Shown: piece after piece, positions 33,311 through 44,816 of the stretch
Numbering within the stretch: position 1 is the stretch's first letter
How the letters are laid out: each line of letters opens with the position of its first letter
Assembly (NCBI GenBank): GCA_015179025.1
Contig: WHUX01000216.1
Coordinates: 24,400-88,399, forward strand
From: Terfezia claveryi
Lineage: Eukaryota > Ascomycota > Pezizomycetes > Pezizales > Pezizaceae
Direction of reading: 5' to 3'
Length of the DNA stretch: 64,000 bases
The notes under the pieces: model-generated
What the model saw: only the letters and a program-made list of their open reading frames with translations
What the model was told of the DNA's origin: nothing
Databases searched by the model: none
Position numbers and translations under genes: made by a program

Positions 33311-33851
33311 AACTTTGAATGACTGGTTCAAAGGACTTGTGACCTAATGTTTATCTACAAAAAGGCATATATTTTGTACCAGTGGCATCAGTAACCGATG
33401 AGTAGAAGCAAGTCTATTTGGAATTATAGGAGCAAGAAGAGCTCCCCAAATTCAAAATTCCCAATACTGAGTTGGAAGCAATAGGGGTAAAGCCAGTGCA
33501 GCAATTCGCAGTGGTCATTAGCGTTGTGCTGATCAACTGCCAATCCTATGCCCAATTTAATGAGTCAACCGAATATGATATAGTGTTTAGGCATGGGACT
33601 AGTAATACAGGGCCCAACATACTACTAGCAATTGATAGCAGGATGCAGACTATATAAGAGGAGTTGGCTGAGGGGGGTGCCAATGATTGCTTAAGTGATG
33701 AAGACATTAGGATGGATATTGAAGAGGTAGGTACTTCCTCATGCTTGATCTAAATCTGAGAACTTTACTCACAAGTAGATAGGACTACGATGACAAACCC
33801 AACAAGCAAGATGATGATGAAGATACAAGACTATAGGGCCGATAGGTAGCT
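33311..33851 (+). pseudogene. Decayed coding sequence between basic and acidic frames (unknown)
   Basis: A 61-codon frame (33,472-33,657; AVVISVVLINCQSYAQFNES) and flanking protein-like sequence with TAG/TAA interruptions lie here (for example DEDIRMDIEEVGTSSC near 33,700). No family was recognised. Position suggests it belongs with the frames on either side. Confidence 0.3.
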
Positions 33852-34840
33852 TCGGAGAGTTCTTCAGAAGAAGAAGCTTAATCAACTAAATCCGACTCCA
33901 TCATACGGGGAAAGGCATTGTCAGTACCTAGCGGAGATTGGCCTGCCGAATTGCTTCCAAGCGACATTAAAGATGGGGACTATAGGGATTCCACTGAGGA
34001 GAACGATTGTGAAGTCAATAAACGAGTATATCAGCTAATTTTACGTCAAGGTACTGTGATGACAACTAGTGACAACAATAAAGATGACAAAGGCGAGAAG
34101 CAAGTCGCAAACGATGATGGGGGGAAAGATAAGCCAGCAGATGAGGATGAGGGTGACTATGATGATGAAGGTGACAATCATAGTGAGGATGGGGAAAAAG
34201 CAAACTAGAGAGGAGAATGGGAACTAATTTGGATTTCTTTTTAGTGTCACGGATAAAAAACATGTTATGGATGGAAAACTTGTTACGGATGGAAAACATG
34301 TCACGGATAGAGAACTTGTTATGGATACCATGAATGGTTATTCATTCGGAGGGTTCTTCAGAAGAAGAAGCTCAATCAACTAAATCCGACTCTAGCAAAT
34401 GGGGAAAGGTGTTATCAGTACCTAGCAGAGATAGGCCTGCCAAATTGCTTCCAAGCGACACCAAAGATGGGGACTATAGAGATTCCACCAAGGAGAATGA
34501 TTGTGAAGTCAATAAACGAGTATATCAGTGGATTTTATGTCAAGGTGCTACGATAACAACAAGTGATAACAATGAAGATGACAAAGGCGAGAAGCAAGTT
34601 GCAAGCGATAATGGGGGGAAAGGTGAGCCAGCAGATAAGGATGAGAGTGAGTATGATGATGAAGGTGACAATTATAGTGAGGATGGGGAAGAAGCAAACT
34701 AGGGAGGAGAATGGGAACTAATTTGAATTTCTTTTTAGTGTCACGGATAGAAAACATGTTACAGATGGAAAACTTATTATAGATGGAAAACATATTATGG
34801 ATAGAGAACTTGTCACGGATGCCATGAATAGTTATTTATT
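33852..34840 (+). repeat. 494-bp tandem duplication carrying an acidic reading frame
   Basis: Unit 1 (33,852-34,345) and unit 2 (34,346-34,840) align along their whole length. Each encodes SSSEEEAQSTKSDS ... LPSD(I/T)KDGDYRDST(E/K)ENDCE and an Asp/Glu/Lys-rich tail (GEKQVA...DEGD), then a stop (34,206 and 34,700). Each ends with a GTCACGGAT cluster (34,239-34,335 and 34,738-34,830). Divergence is mainly C/T and G/A. The acidic frames (33,918-34,208 and 34,334-34,702) resemble disordered acidic C-terminal tails. Function is unknown. Confidence 0.7.
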
Positions 34841-35880
34841 AACAATTTTCTGAGGTTTGATTGTATCTACTACTTTTATGTTTGATTGTGTATTTTATTA
34901 TGTCTTTGCTTGTATATTTGTTGAATGACTACAGTCTGAAGCAAGTGGTATTTCATTTTTGTATTGTTTTTGGATATCTACGGCATATACGAGAGATATT
35001 TTCTTTGTGTATTTTTTTGATGTCAACTGAGCACGCTAGAGGGTATTTGTTTTAGAATTATGTGTATCTCTATGAGGTATTTTCCTTGTATATTTTTGAT
35101 GATATAAACAGGCTAATGTAGCATAACACTAAGATAATGTTTTTATATTACTCCGTTTGTTATAAGTAAGCTAACAGATGGGGATGCAGATAAACAATAA
35201 ATTATACTTTGTGGTAGAGCTCATTGCTTGAGATCAGTCTATTTTTCGTCCACTTCGTACCCTTAAGAACATACATATATAAGCAAAGTTACTGTCCCAA
35301 ACCTCAGATCCTTCGATTTGCAACCTTCAGTCAGTATGAATATTACACTTGCTCATTTATACCTCCAAATATACAGATATAATGGCCGAAATGAAACAAC
35401 GAGCTAGGAATATCAAAATGATAGTACCCCCTACGGGAGTACCTACAGTGGTCCCAAAAAAGAGAGGGTTACTCCACAAAAAGAAAAGGGTATTACCCAA
35501 AAAGAAAAGGGTAGTCCCACGAAAGAGAAGGGTGGATCAGTGTAATAACTTCCCCCAGTTCAATTTGAACTTAGAATACTAAGTTTGCTATCAGTGGTAA
35601 TTATTAGATAAATTCGGTGACAACAGGCCAGTAGTCAATTAATCATTCCAAAGACTGCGTTCCAATAGTTATGTTGAGAGATTGTACAGGATATTAACAC
35701 TGAATACAACAGTTATTCTACAATACTCAGTGGGCGGACAAATGTAGAGAAAATTGGCATCATAGCAATAAATGCCCTCCAAGAGGCTACGGAGACATAC
35801 CTCCATAAATCTTTGACAAGTAATAAAGCATATATCGTGAGAAGGTCAGGGTGAGACTAACTAGGTATATAAAACAGCAA
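34841..35880. other. Low-information stretch with a short basic frame at 35,389-35,582
   Basis: The plus frame near 35,389 encodes three copies of VPKK(K)RGV-like units (VPKKRGLLHKKKRVLPKKKR), reminiscent of the basic repeats at 32,790-32,995, and then decays (YVERLYRILTLNTTVILQYS near 35,680). The remainder (34,841-35,340) is T-rich with no recognisable product. Confidence 0.35.
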
Positions 35881-36397
35881 TTAATCTGTATGTAACACAG
35901 AGCGGAGACTGAAACCCACCACGCTAAACAATTCTACAAAAGGATGTAGTGTTGTGGCATCAGGTGGAAGCCAATCAGCTATCTGGAGGTAATGTAACCT
36001 ACCGCCCCACACCTCAAGCGCCACTAGTACTACCATCGCCCTCATCATCTTCCTCATTATCCTCCTCATGATCCTCCTCATCATCACCATCATTACCATT
36101 ATTACCCTCATTATCATCATCATCATCCTCCTCATCATCTTCACTGTTACCATCAGTTTCACTGTCAACTAGATTACCGGCATCAGTTGATGCCCCGCCA
36201 TCTCCTGCAACTCCTCCTTCATCAGCATCAGTTGGTACCCCGTGATCTCCTACAACACCTCCTTCACCGATGATACTACCTGCTTCGCTAGCACTACTTG
36301 CACCTCTGGCATGACCTACACTGCTGGCATCACCTACATTGTCATCGTGTTCTAACAACATATGGGGAACAGAAGGAAGAGGCCAGGAGTAGAGCAT
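35881..36397 (-). pseudogene. Acidic low-complexity reading frame (unknown)
   Basis: A 127-codon frame from 36,397 to 36,014 has a Gly/Val/Ala-rich half with repeated GEGGV-GD-GVPTDADEGG units and an Asp/Glu/Asn-rich half encoded by ATC/CTC trinucleotide runs on the plus strand (36,030-36,150). There is no recognisable domain. It may be only a decayed microsatellite-rich gene end. Confidence 0.3.
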
Positions 36398-37020
36398 TTG
36401 CCTTTTTCTATAGGGTTATTTTTTTGGGTTGTGTTATATATTTGGGAGATAGATATCTTGTGATTAGCTACATTTTTTTTTTTAATATTTTTATTAGATT
36501 ATATTAAGTTGTAATAGTAGGAAATAAAATGTTAGAAGATGTCATAATCTGGGTAAAATGTAATTTACCAGAATAGACAATTCCATGACAACTTGAGTTA
36601 ATTCCATGACAACTTAAGGCAATTCCGTGACGACTATGGGACAGTGAGAAATGGTGACGATTCTATAACTATGGATCTGTCCTACTGAAATGAATAGCCC
36701 CGCCTGTCACGAATTCCTCCTCCTGTCATAGACTTGAACTTTTTCTTCCCATGCAATCCTTACTGATATTTCTCAACTGCATTCTACTAGTAGCTAACCT
36801 TCTATCCATTTTCCCGTCGTTCTCCTATATAATCTTACCCTGCCTTGCATGCTAATATGAATTACATTCATTGATACCTCATCAATTTCTGCATACTCTA
36901 ATTCTCATAAAACGAATCGCTTTAATCCAAGCAATCTATGGTGTGTTCAGTTAAATTTGAACTGAATTATATGAGAAACTGGTCCTCCAGTCAAGCAATA
37001 TGTGTCAGTAGATGACACTA
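36398..37020. repeat. GTCACGGA-type clusters and second copy of the dispersed repeat
   Basis: 36,575-36,635 holds three to four ATTCCATGACAACTT units of about 20 bp. 36,703-36,935 is the second copy of the repeat at 9,425-9,645. The part before 36,560 is AT-rich with a T-run near 36,471-36,483. No gene was recognised. Confidence 0.55.
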
Positions 37021-38112
37021 AGGCTTGGTGAGTAGTGGACGGCTACTCAGGGCTGGCCCAAGTAATTTAGAGAGACATATAGCCGACTCGCCGAGTTGGA
37101 GGCTTGGGCAAAACTCGCCTATCGGTGTGAGTCTTAGCGAGGCGGCGCAGGGAAAAATCGCCTCTGGACGTACACTACTTGAGGCTACTGCCACAACCAG
37201 CCTCTAGGGATCTACCTACCTAAACTGGATGGATTTCCCCTATATACTAAGTTAAATTGGACTAGCTAGTCTTGATAAAGATAGACAAGAATGACTTCTC
37301 CAGTACAAACAAAGATATTACTAGATAAAGATGATGCACACAAAGAAATACTTCAACATGTCTCTACCTAATATAAGATACTCTTTGTAATTGATGCCTA
37401 TATAGTATTTTGCATCAAAACATATTCCTGTACTAACTGGCCATATCCCAATTAGACAGCCTATAGATCTTTGATATCTGCAACCACATCATAGCAAACC
37501 GAAAGTATTGAATAGTGATAGTTTGTTACAGCCTGCATCATAAGCATAGTTATTACCTGACAAACAAAGAGCCTAGGGTATAATACAGGTACAGACGAGT
37601 ATATCTGCCCTTCCCTTCTCCAAACCACTCTACAGCACCTTAGAATATAGGATTGATATTTCTCGCAGTATATGAAAGGTAGGACTAAGACTGTATAGAA
37701 AAGTATCAAGAGCTAACATCAGGATGGCTAATTCATGCAAGCTTGATTTAGCCATTGATCAAGTAGTTGTTATTAGTAATAATACTAGTTTAGATATAGA
37801 TGCGAAGACACTCAAAGTGCCTTACTGGTATATGTAATATTAACGTAGCTCCATAGGAACATGCCTCTGAAAAAATGGAAGGTAGGCAATATTAGCGATA
37901 GGGGTAGTGTTGGTTTGAGAGATGATAATCATGGCATCAAACAGTTTACAGATAAACTTAGGTTCAATAACCCCAGTATCCCAAAGACCCTTTATAAGAT
38001 ATGGCACTTATGCATGCAGTATGTGATAGTAGATTTTACTATATTCGGACCTGGCGAGTCAGGTTGAACTAGATTTACTAAGTTTTATAAATAGGGTACT
38101 GCATATCTTGCA
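37021..38112. other. No recognisable gene; one GC-richer patch
   Basis: 37,030-37,210 is clearly more GC-rich than its surroundings, with GACTCGCCGAGTT and similar words, and could be a younger insertion. The short frames at 37,025-37,207, 37,461-37,709 (minus) and 37,861-38,067 have no recognisable motif. Confidence 0.35.
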
Positions 38113-39442
38113 ATGGCTCCGAAGGGGCAGATGAAGTCCTGGCACTAGGAGTATCACAGTGTGGTGAATCAATTAATGCAAGATATAGCAAAGAAGGCTC
38201 GAAAGTCATGCCAAGCTATGTAGGAGACCATAGCAGAAGTGCAAGCCTCATATAAGGAGGATTATCTAGGGATTATAATTGAACCTATTAGTCGACTACC
38301 AGACATGGGGTAACCTAACGCAAGACCCGCATACATGTTAGTGAACTAAGGAACTAAGAAGGCAAGAGCAATGTCTTTTACATAGCAACAAAAAGCTGCC
38401 ACTCAAGCAGCAAGACCTATAGCTAGCCCACTACCACCTACCATCGTACTAGCACTAGCCCCCCCACATCAGTATGAGTCCCCCCTAAACCAGCACGAGC
38501 CCCTCCCATACCAGTGTGAGTACCAGGATACGTGGGAGCACTAGAGATAGGCCGTCTAGCTTCTCTAAGACCCCCCCCCCTATTAGATCACATGTATCTA
38601 TGCCATCTACTTTCAGAAGCTTCCCAGATGCACCTAGAGTCCTACTTGCAGGGGCACTACAAGGGGTTGCTAGTGGTCCTTTAGTACTATTATTGTGCTA
38701 TTAACCTCCTCTAGCAGGCTAGGTACTAGCTATAGAAGGCCCTCTAAATATAGTACGAGTACATATTATCAAGCCAGAAATGCATAGTCCAGACCCTCTA
38801 TATGGGGGCTAAATATTCAGTTCTGTAACTATTTCTTCTACAGTGGTATTAGGTTTGCATAGCATGGTGAGTATAGTGGCAGCTGTTACCCTATTCATTC
38901 TACTATAATGGGTTATCTGACATATCTATAGGATGGACATTGCCAGATGATTTGTGCTAATTTCCATGGATTATATAGTTAGTAGTATGCTTATGGCTTA
39001 TAGAAGGCCCAATATGATGGATTTCTAGATTGAACTAGACCACATTGGCCAGGTAAATATCCCAAGCATAGTCTCCAAGGCATGGAATCCTCCTGTTGTA
39101 GCCCCCAGAAATATATTAGATACCAAAGGTACTGCAAAGCAAATTGTAACAAAGGGTAAAATAATGGTTGCAGCTGCTAAGGATCAACTATCCACAAAAG
39201 GAAAATCTACGAAAGGTATACCAGCTAGTTTAGTGCCACTAGCTAAGAATATACCAATTGGTAGGGCTCCCAGAGTAACTAAGCTTGCCAAGGGTCTTAA
39301 GCAGACTACGACTAGTAAAGAGACAATGAATGCTAAGATGGGAATGACTGCTAGAGGTATCCCAGTAGTGAAGGCTACTCCAGCCGCTAAGGGTATATTT
39401 CCTAAGGTTATAATTCTAAAGTGGAAACAACAACTTACTTAA
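38113..39442 (+). pseudogene. Decayed coding sequence, Lys/Pro-rich (unknown)
   Basis: From ATG 38,113 (MAPKGQMKSWH) a protein-like frame runs through TAG and TGA stops, with NQLMQDIAKKARKSCQAM, a Pro-rich part (SPLPPTIVLALAPPHQYES) and, in the open part 39,164-39,442, a Lys/Thr-rich basic segment with repeated K-G-I-P units (STKGIPASLVPLAKNIPIG). A Pro/Ala/Lys-rich composition fits a disordered nuclear or gag-like protein; I cannot name it. The downstream acidic repeats (39,722 onward) may be its C-terminus. Confidence 0.3.
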
Positions 39443-40238
39443 TCTCCAAACGACCTCAAGTCACCAAGTAAGTTGATCTAAACATGAAGTGAGGCTGACA
39501 CTAACAAATTTCTATAGGTAAGGAGGATGCTCGAGATCCTCATTCAGTAAGGGAGGTGGCAGATCATTCAAGATTTTGGAGTCTGGTACCATAATTTTGG
39601 CAAGTGGGTGGTTCAGGTGTCTCACGTATGCTACAGACCGCACGAGAACCTCTTTTGAGTAAGAGAAGATGTGGGATGGCTAGTAAGTCCAGATTGAAGC
39701 TAGTTAAGGAATTATACTAACATGTTACTAGGTTGTCGATCTATGGATGACATACAGGAAGAGGCGAAGGTTCATGGAGGTTATCTAGATAGGGAAGTTG
39801 CTGGCGATGAAGATAAGGGTGACGATGAGGATGAGAGTAAAGATGAAGGTACGGATACCCAAGGTGAGAATGATATAGATAAGGGAGATGTGGATGAGGG
39901 GAATGTTGATAAGGGGGAGGATATAGATGAGTGGGGAGATGTAGATGAGGGGGATATAGATAAAGGGGATTTGGATGAGGGTGAGCTAGTTGAGAGAGGT
40001 GTAGATGAGGGTGAGCTGGTTGAGGGTAATATAGGCGAGGATTAGAGAGATGTAGATGGGAATAATGTAGACAAAGGTAATGTAAATGTGAATGAGGGTG
40101 ATGTAGATGTGGGTGATATAGAAGAGGATAATGTGGAAAAGGGTGATGGAGATGAGAGAGATAAGGATGAGGGTGATAAGGATAAGGATTGTAATAATGG
40201 GGGTCCCATAATTCTCGTTTGAGAACAAAGAATCTGAT
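39443..40238 (+). pseudogene. Acidic repeat frame with VDEG/VDKG units
   Basis: The open part is 39,722-40,045, followed after one TAG by similar sequence to about 40,200. Units of 4-7 residues (GDVDEGNVDKG, GELVERGVDEGELVEG) are encoded by 12-21-bp DNA repeats rich in GATGTAGATGAGGG. The frame is cut by the LTR of element B at 40,244. A preceding protein-like stretch (39,510-39,700) is not recognised. The His/Pro/Tyr-rich frame on the opposite strand is a shadow of this repeat. Confidence 0.35.
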
Positions 40239-40243
40239 AATAT

Positions 40244-40818
40244 TATAACGTGGGCCCTGGGAACAAGGCGACCAAGGGGTACACCGGGAAGAGGGCAAGG
40301 GCTAGGGTGAGACACATGTAGGAACACTACGTGTGTGACTAGGGGAAGGCTGAGACAGGAGGCAAGGGCAAGAGGCAAGAGGGGTAGAGGGCAAGGGGCA
40401 CGAGACATGCGGAAGCAGTTGCCACGTGTGTCAAGGGAGGCAGTTGGGCTGCAAACACAAGGCGAGGCAAGGCAAAGACAGGAGGTTTGCGGGGTGGGCA
40501 GCAGGGCTGCAGAGTCGAGGCGAGACAAGGAGGTGCACAAGGGAGATGCACCAATGTGGAGAGAAGCAAGGCCCTGTATTGGATATACAAGACGTTGGAT
40601 GGGGATCCAACGAGAGGGCGGAGAAACGAAGATATATATACATGATTCCAGGCCAAGGCCATGGAAGGAATAAGCTTCCCGAGATTCTTGTCTCGGAAGC
40701 TAAGATAACAATCACCCATCGACGACACTCGAACAAGCCTATTTGAGTGTCAGAATAGCACGACACCTGAACAAGCCTATTCGAGTGTCAAATCAAGATG
40801 AAGGACACGGTTGTGACA
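40244..40818 (-). repeat. 3' LTR of element B (575 bp)
   Basis: Terminal TATAACG at 40,244 corresponds to TGTAACA in the other copy. It ends in GGTTGTGACA. CGAACA-type dyads lie at about 40,724-40,752 and 40,761-40,790. Confidence 0.9.
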
Positions 40819-40831
40819 CTATTCCCCCTTT
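40819..40831 (-). promoter_or_regulatory. Polypurine tract of element B
   Basis: Minus strand AAAGGGGGAATAG adjoins the 3' LTR, the same position and pattern as in element A. Confidence 0.75.
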
Positions 40832-41018
40832 AGGCTAGAGCTCCAGCAACGGAGGCCTGGGCACAGCAACCGGCAAAATCAACACAGGAAACAACAACAA
40901 GTGCAAGAACGAGAACCCCAACTCCAAACAACAAAGACCCACCACATGCGTCGTAGGTGACAACAGAGACAACAACAACAAGAACAAGGACAGGAACCCC
41001 ACCTCAGACATGGGGAGA

Positions 41019-44000
41019 TCACTCAACTGGACGGGGCTTCCTCGGGTATCGCTGATGGAACAGGGAGACCAGATCCTGAGCATTTTCCAGGTCCTCAGCG
41101 GGTTGCCAGGTAGCCTCCTCGTCCCCTACCCATTTAACCTTGTACTGCAGATGCCCATACCTCTTTCGCGAGTCCAGCACTTCCTCCACCTCCCATTCCT
41201 CTTCACCTTCGATAACCACTGGAGGGGGTGGGGGGTGTTTCTGCCCTGGGAGGGGATCGTTAGCCGCTGGCTCAATTTCCGATATATGTATAACCGGGTG
41301 ACGTTTGATGTCCTTGGGGAACCTCAGTCGATAGGCATGAGTGCCCACAGTGGCCACCACCTCGAATGGACCCAGGAACTTATGATCGAGCTTGCGAGAT
41401 GGCCGTTCCATCCGGAAGTGCCTGCTAGAGAGCTACACCTTATCTCCTGGCTGATACTTGGGGGCTGGCAACCATGATCCATTGGCATATTCGGCTTGCC
41501 TGGCTTGCGCATATCCCAGCTCGGCTTTCAGGGTAGAGTGAAGTTCAGAAATCTGCGTGGCGAACTCCTTAGTTAGGGCATTCTCCCTGGCCTTGCGCAG
41601 AGGTGCCAGGGAGTCTACGAACTGAGGGTGCCAGCCATAATTGGCTAGGAATGGGGAGGTCTTCAGGGTCTCCGAGAAGTGGTTGTTGGCGGAGAATTCG
41701 CAGGTGGCCAGCAATGAAACCCAGTTATTCTGCTGGTAATTGATGTACGCCCTCAGATATTGCTCCATGATGGCATTCATACGTTCTGACTGGCCATCAG
41801 TCTGAGAGTGGTATGCCGTTGACAGGTGTACTTTGATACCCAACAGCTCACAGAATGTTTTCCAGAAGTCGGCAACGAACTAAGGGCCACGGTCTGAGAC
41901 AATCGACGCTGGGAGGCTATGGTAATGAAAAACATTATCCAGGTAGAGGGATGCCAATTCGGGGGCCGAGCAGGTGTCTCGACAGGGTATCACATGCCTC
42001 ATTTTCGTTAACCGATCTACTACCATCAAGATGGCGTTGAATCCCAAGTCTTCTGGCAATCCGGTGACGAAGTCCATAGTCAGGTGTTGCCAGAGTTGTT
42101 CTGGGACTTCCAGGGGCTTCAGGGTACCATAAGGAGCGTGACGGGTGGGTTTGGCACGCTTGCAGACATGGCAATTCCGTATGTACCGCTCCACTTGCTT
42201 CCATTGGTCAATCTACGTATATTGCCTGGACAGCAACTCTAACGTCTTAGCCACTCCAGGGTGACCCGCTGCCAGTATGTCGTGGTGTTCCTTGATCAAT
42301 CGCAGGTGTAGCTCATTGTCTGCAGGCACGTAGAGGCGGTCCAGGTGATAGAGAAGGCCGTCCTGAGTCGTATACTCGGCTAGAGAAATCTTGGTGTGGC
42401 GGCGCTGGCCAGAATCCACTGCGATGATAATGTCTTTGGCCAGTGGGTCCTCCGCGTATGCCCTTTTTACCTGTTGTCGGAGATCACTTCCCGTATCTAC
42501 ATCATCCTCGACATCCACGATCTCAGCTTCAGCCTCAGCCTCAGCCAGAACGTTGGCGGCCAGGTCAAGATTTTCCGGCTTCAGTACCTCCTGGTTCTAG
42601 TATTTTAGCCTTTCATCCCCCCCCTTAGGGAGATCTCCTGATCTCCTGGTCAGTGCGTCTGGTTTCCCACCAGCCTTTCCAGGCCGATACTTGATCTTGA
42701 AGTTGAATCGAGATAAGAACTGCGACCACCTAGCCTGCCGTCGGTTCAGCAGCTTAGTGGTGGTGAAGTACTCAAGATTCTTATGATCGGATAGCACCTC
42801 AATGATCCCCTTGGCTGACTCCAGGTGTGGCCTCCACTCCTCGAATGCTCGCACAATGGCCATTAACTCCTTATGATAGATTTCATAATTACACTCCGCC
42901 GGAGAGTACTTTTTTGAGAAGTATGCCACTGGGTGGAGGATGCCATTCACATGCTGGGACAGGATTCCAGCAGACACATAATCGGAGGCATCTGTTTCTA
43001 CGATACACTCGCTGTCGGGGTCGAAGTAGGCCAGGATCGAGGCTGAGCAGAAGGCTTCCTTGAGTTTCTCAAAGGCAGATTGGGCTTCCAGACCCCACTG
43101 GAAGCGTTGGCCCTTTTCCATGCCCTTGGTGTTGGTTAATGCTGTCAGTGGTACCACGATCTTCGAATATCCCAGAATGAACCGGCGATAGAAGTTAGCA
43201 AAACCTAGGAAGGCCTGAACGTCCTTGAGATTGGCAGGGATTTCCCATTCCTGGATTGCCACAACTTTGGCAGGATCCATTCTGATGCCTTCCGTTGTTA
43301 TTATCAAGCCCAGATACTTCACCTCTTGGACGTGGAATTCGCATTTTTTGGGCTTTAAGTATAACCCTGCTTGTTCCAGCTTTTCCAGGACTCGTCGGAC
43401 GTGGATTTTGTGCTCCGCCAGGGTATCCGAATAGATTAGGATATCATCTAGGTACGCTGTGCAGAACACATCCAGGAAGTCTTGTAGGGTGTCATTAATA
43501 AAGTGTTGGAAGGAGGCTGGGGCATTAGTTAGGCCGAAGGGCATCACATTGTACTCGAAATAGCCATATCGTGTCCGGAAGGCAGTTTTCTACTCCTCTC
43601 CCTTAGCGATCCGTACTAGGTTGTAAGCCCCCCTCAGATCCAATTTGGTGAACCACTTTGCTTTGGAAAGCTTGGCTAATGTCTCCTGGATCAGAGGTAA
43701 GGGATACCTGTTTTTGACCATTATCTCATTCAGGCCTCGATAATCAACACATAACCGAAGGGAGCCATCCGACTTCTTCACGAATAGCATGGGGGCACCT
43801 GCTGGGGAGGAGCTGTGGCGAATGAAGCTCTTGTTGAGGTTTTCCTCCAAGTATTTTTTCAGAGCTTCCAGTTCCACCCGAGACATCCCGTAGAGAGGTC
43901 CATAAGGGGGGGTCTTACCTTCTACCAGCGGGATTGTGTAGTCGTATGGTCGGTGGGGGGCAGGCTTTTCCGCAGCTTTTTCCGAGAACAGGTCAATGAA

Positions 44001-44816
44001 TTCGTGGTATTCGTCTGGAACCATGGATTTCCACTCCCCCTTAGACCTTGTCTTGTTGATTTCCAGGTTTACGTCATGTATAGAGAGGGCATGCGCCTTC
44101 AGCTTGTGCCTCCTAGTAAGGTAGGCGAAAGCCCCGGCTCCAATGAAGTTGATATTCAGGGGTTTTTGGGGTGCGATGGGGACATCGGGAGCAGGGAAAA
44201 CAAGGGAAACCGGGGGATTGGTGGCATCGATGTACGCGGCCTGGTGTACCACCTGAGTTGGGTGGATTATGGGGGGCGATAATGCACACAGACCAGCGAT
44301 GGTGGCCTTCGGCTCTCCGCAGTATTTTCGGTAGTAAGGGCTATTAAAATGCAGGGTATAGGAGCCAAAGCTGACCGATACATCGTGCATCCTAAGCCAT
44401 GGGATTCCGAGGACAATTGGATATTTGAGCTTTGTAACGAACATAGGGAGGCTTTCGGAGTGGTCCCCAATCTGGGCAGGAGTACATATGATATCGGTAA
44501 TAGCTCCAGAAGAGATAGATCGGCTATCAATGACATCGAGGAGGCGGGGGGTTTTGAGCTTAGAGGTAGGTATGGCATGTTTACTGACAAAGGCCTGGTC
44601 GATGAAGGCAATTCCTGAGGCTCTACAGTCTACGAGAGCTAATGTGATGAGTGTTTTACCATTGAAGGATATCATGATAGGTACAACAAAATGTTCACCA
44701 AACAGGTGAGACTCGTCAACAGACATAGAAGGAACAGAAAAAGACGACAAAGACAGGTGACCTAGTGCAGGTTCCTTGCTAGTGTCAGTGACTATGCAAG
44801 GGACAGGGCTTTTCCC
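41019..44816 (-). pseudogene. pol: Pol polyprotein of gypsy element B (five TAG stops)
   Basis: Reading in the -1 frame from the gag junction. Protease: ALVDCRASGIAFID, with Arg where the catalytic motif has Gly. [35 protein letters not shown] and [10 protein letters not shown] (about 43,450). RNase [14 protein letters not shown] (about 42,990) to [18 protein letters not shown]. Integrase: HPGVAKTLELL ... CHVCKRAK zinc region (42,160-42,260), MDFVTGLP, IVSDRGP and GQSERMNAIMEQYL (about 41,780). Then a GPFEVVATVG GPY/F-like module and a chromodomain (EWEVEEVLDSRKRYGHLQYK ... DEEATWQPAEDL). The only in-frame stops are five TAGs: at 43,590 (Trp), about 42,599 (Gln), about 42,212 (Trp), 41,880 (Gln) and about 41,433 (Trp). 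All are explained by CpA-to-TpA change on one strand or the other. Confidence 0.9.

Noticed and set aside
36030..36150. Acidic protein domain such as a histone chaperone tail
   Set aside because: The sequence is a run of ATC/CTC trinucleotides; any acidic peptide would follow from that.
37030..37210. GC-richer patch as a host gene fragment or structured RNA
   Set aside because: The short frame has no motif and I could not draw a convincing fold; the evidence is composition only.
39741..40298. Minus-strand His/Pro/Tyr-rich frame
   Set aside because: It is the complement of the GATGTAGATGAGGG-type repeat and runs into the LTR of element B.
40335..40746. Overlapping Arg/Gly-rich frames in LTRs (also 45,991-46,339 and 16,238-16,483)
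   Set aside because: These frames lie wholly within LTR sequence and are by-products of its purine-rich composition.
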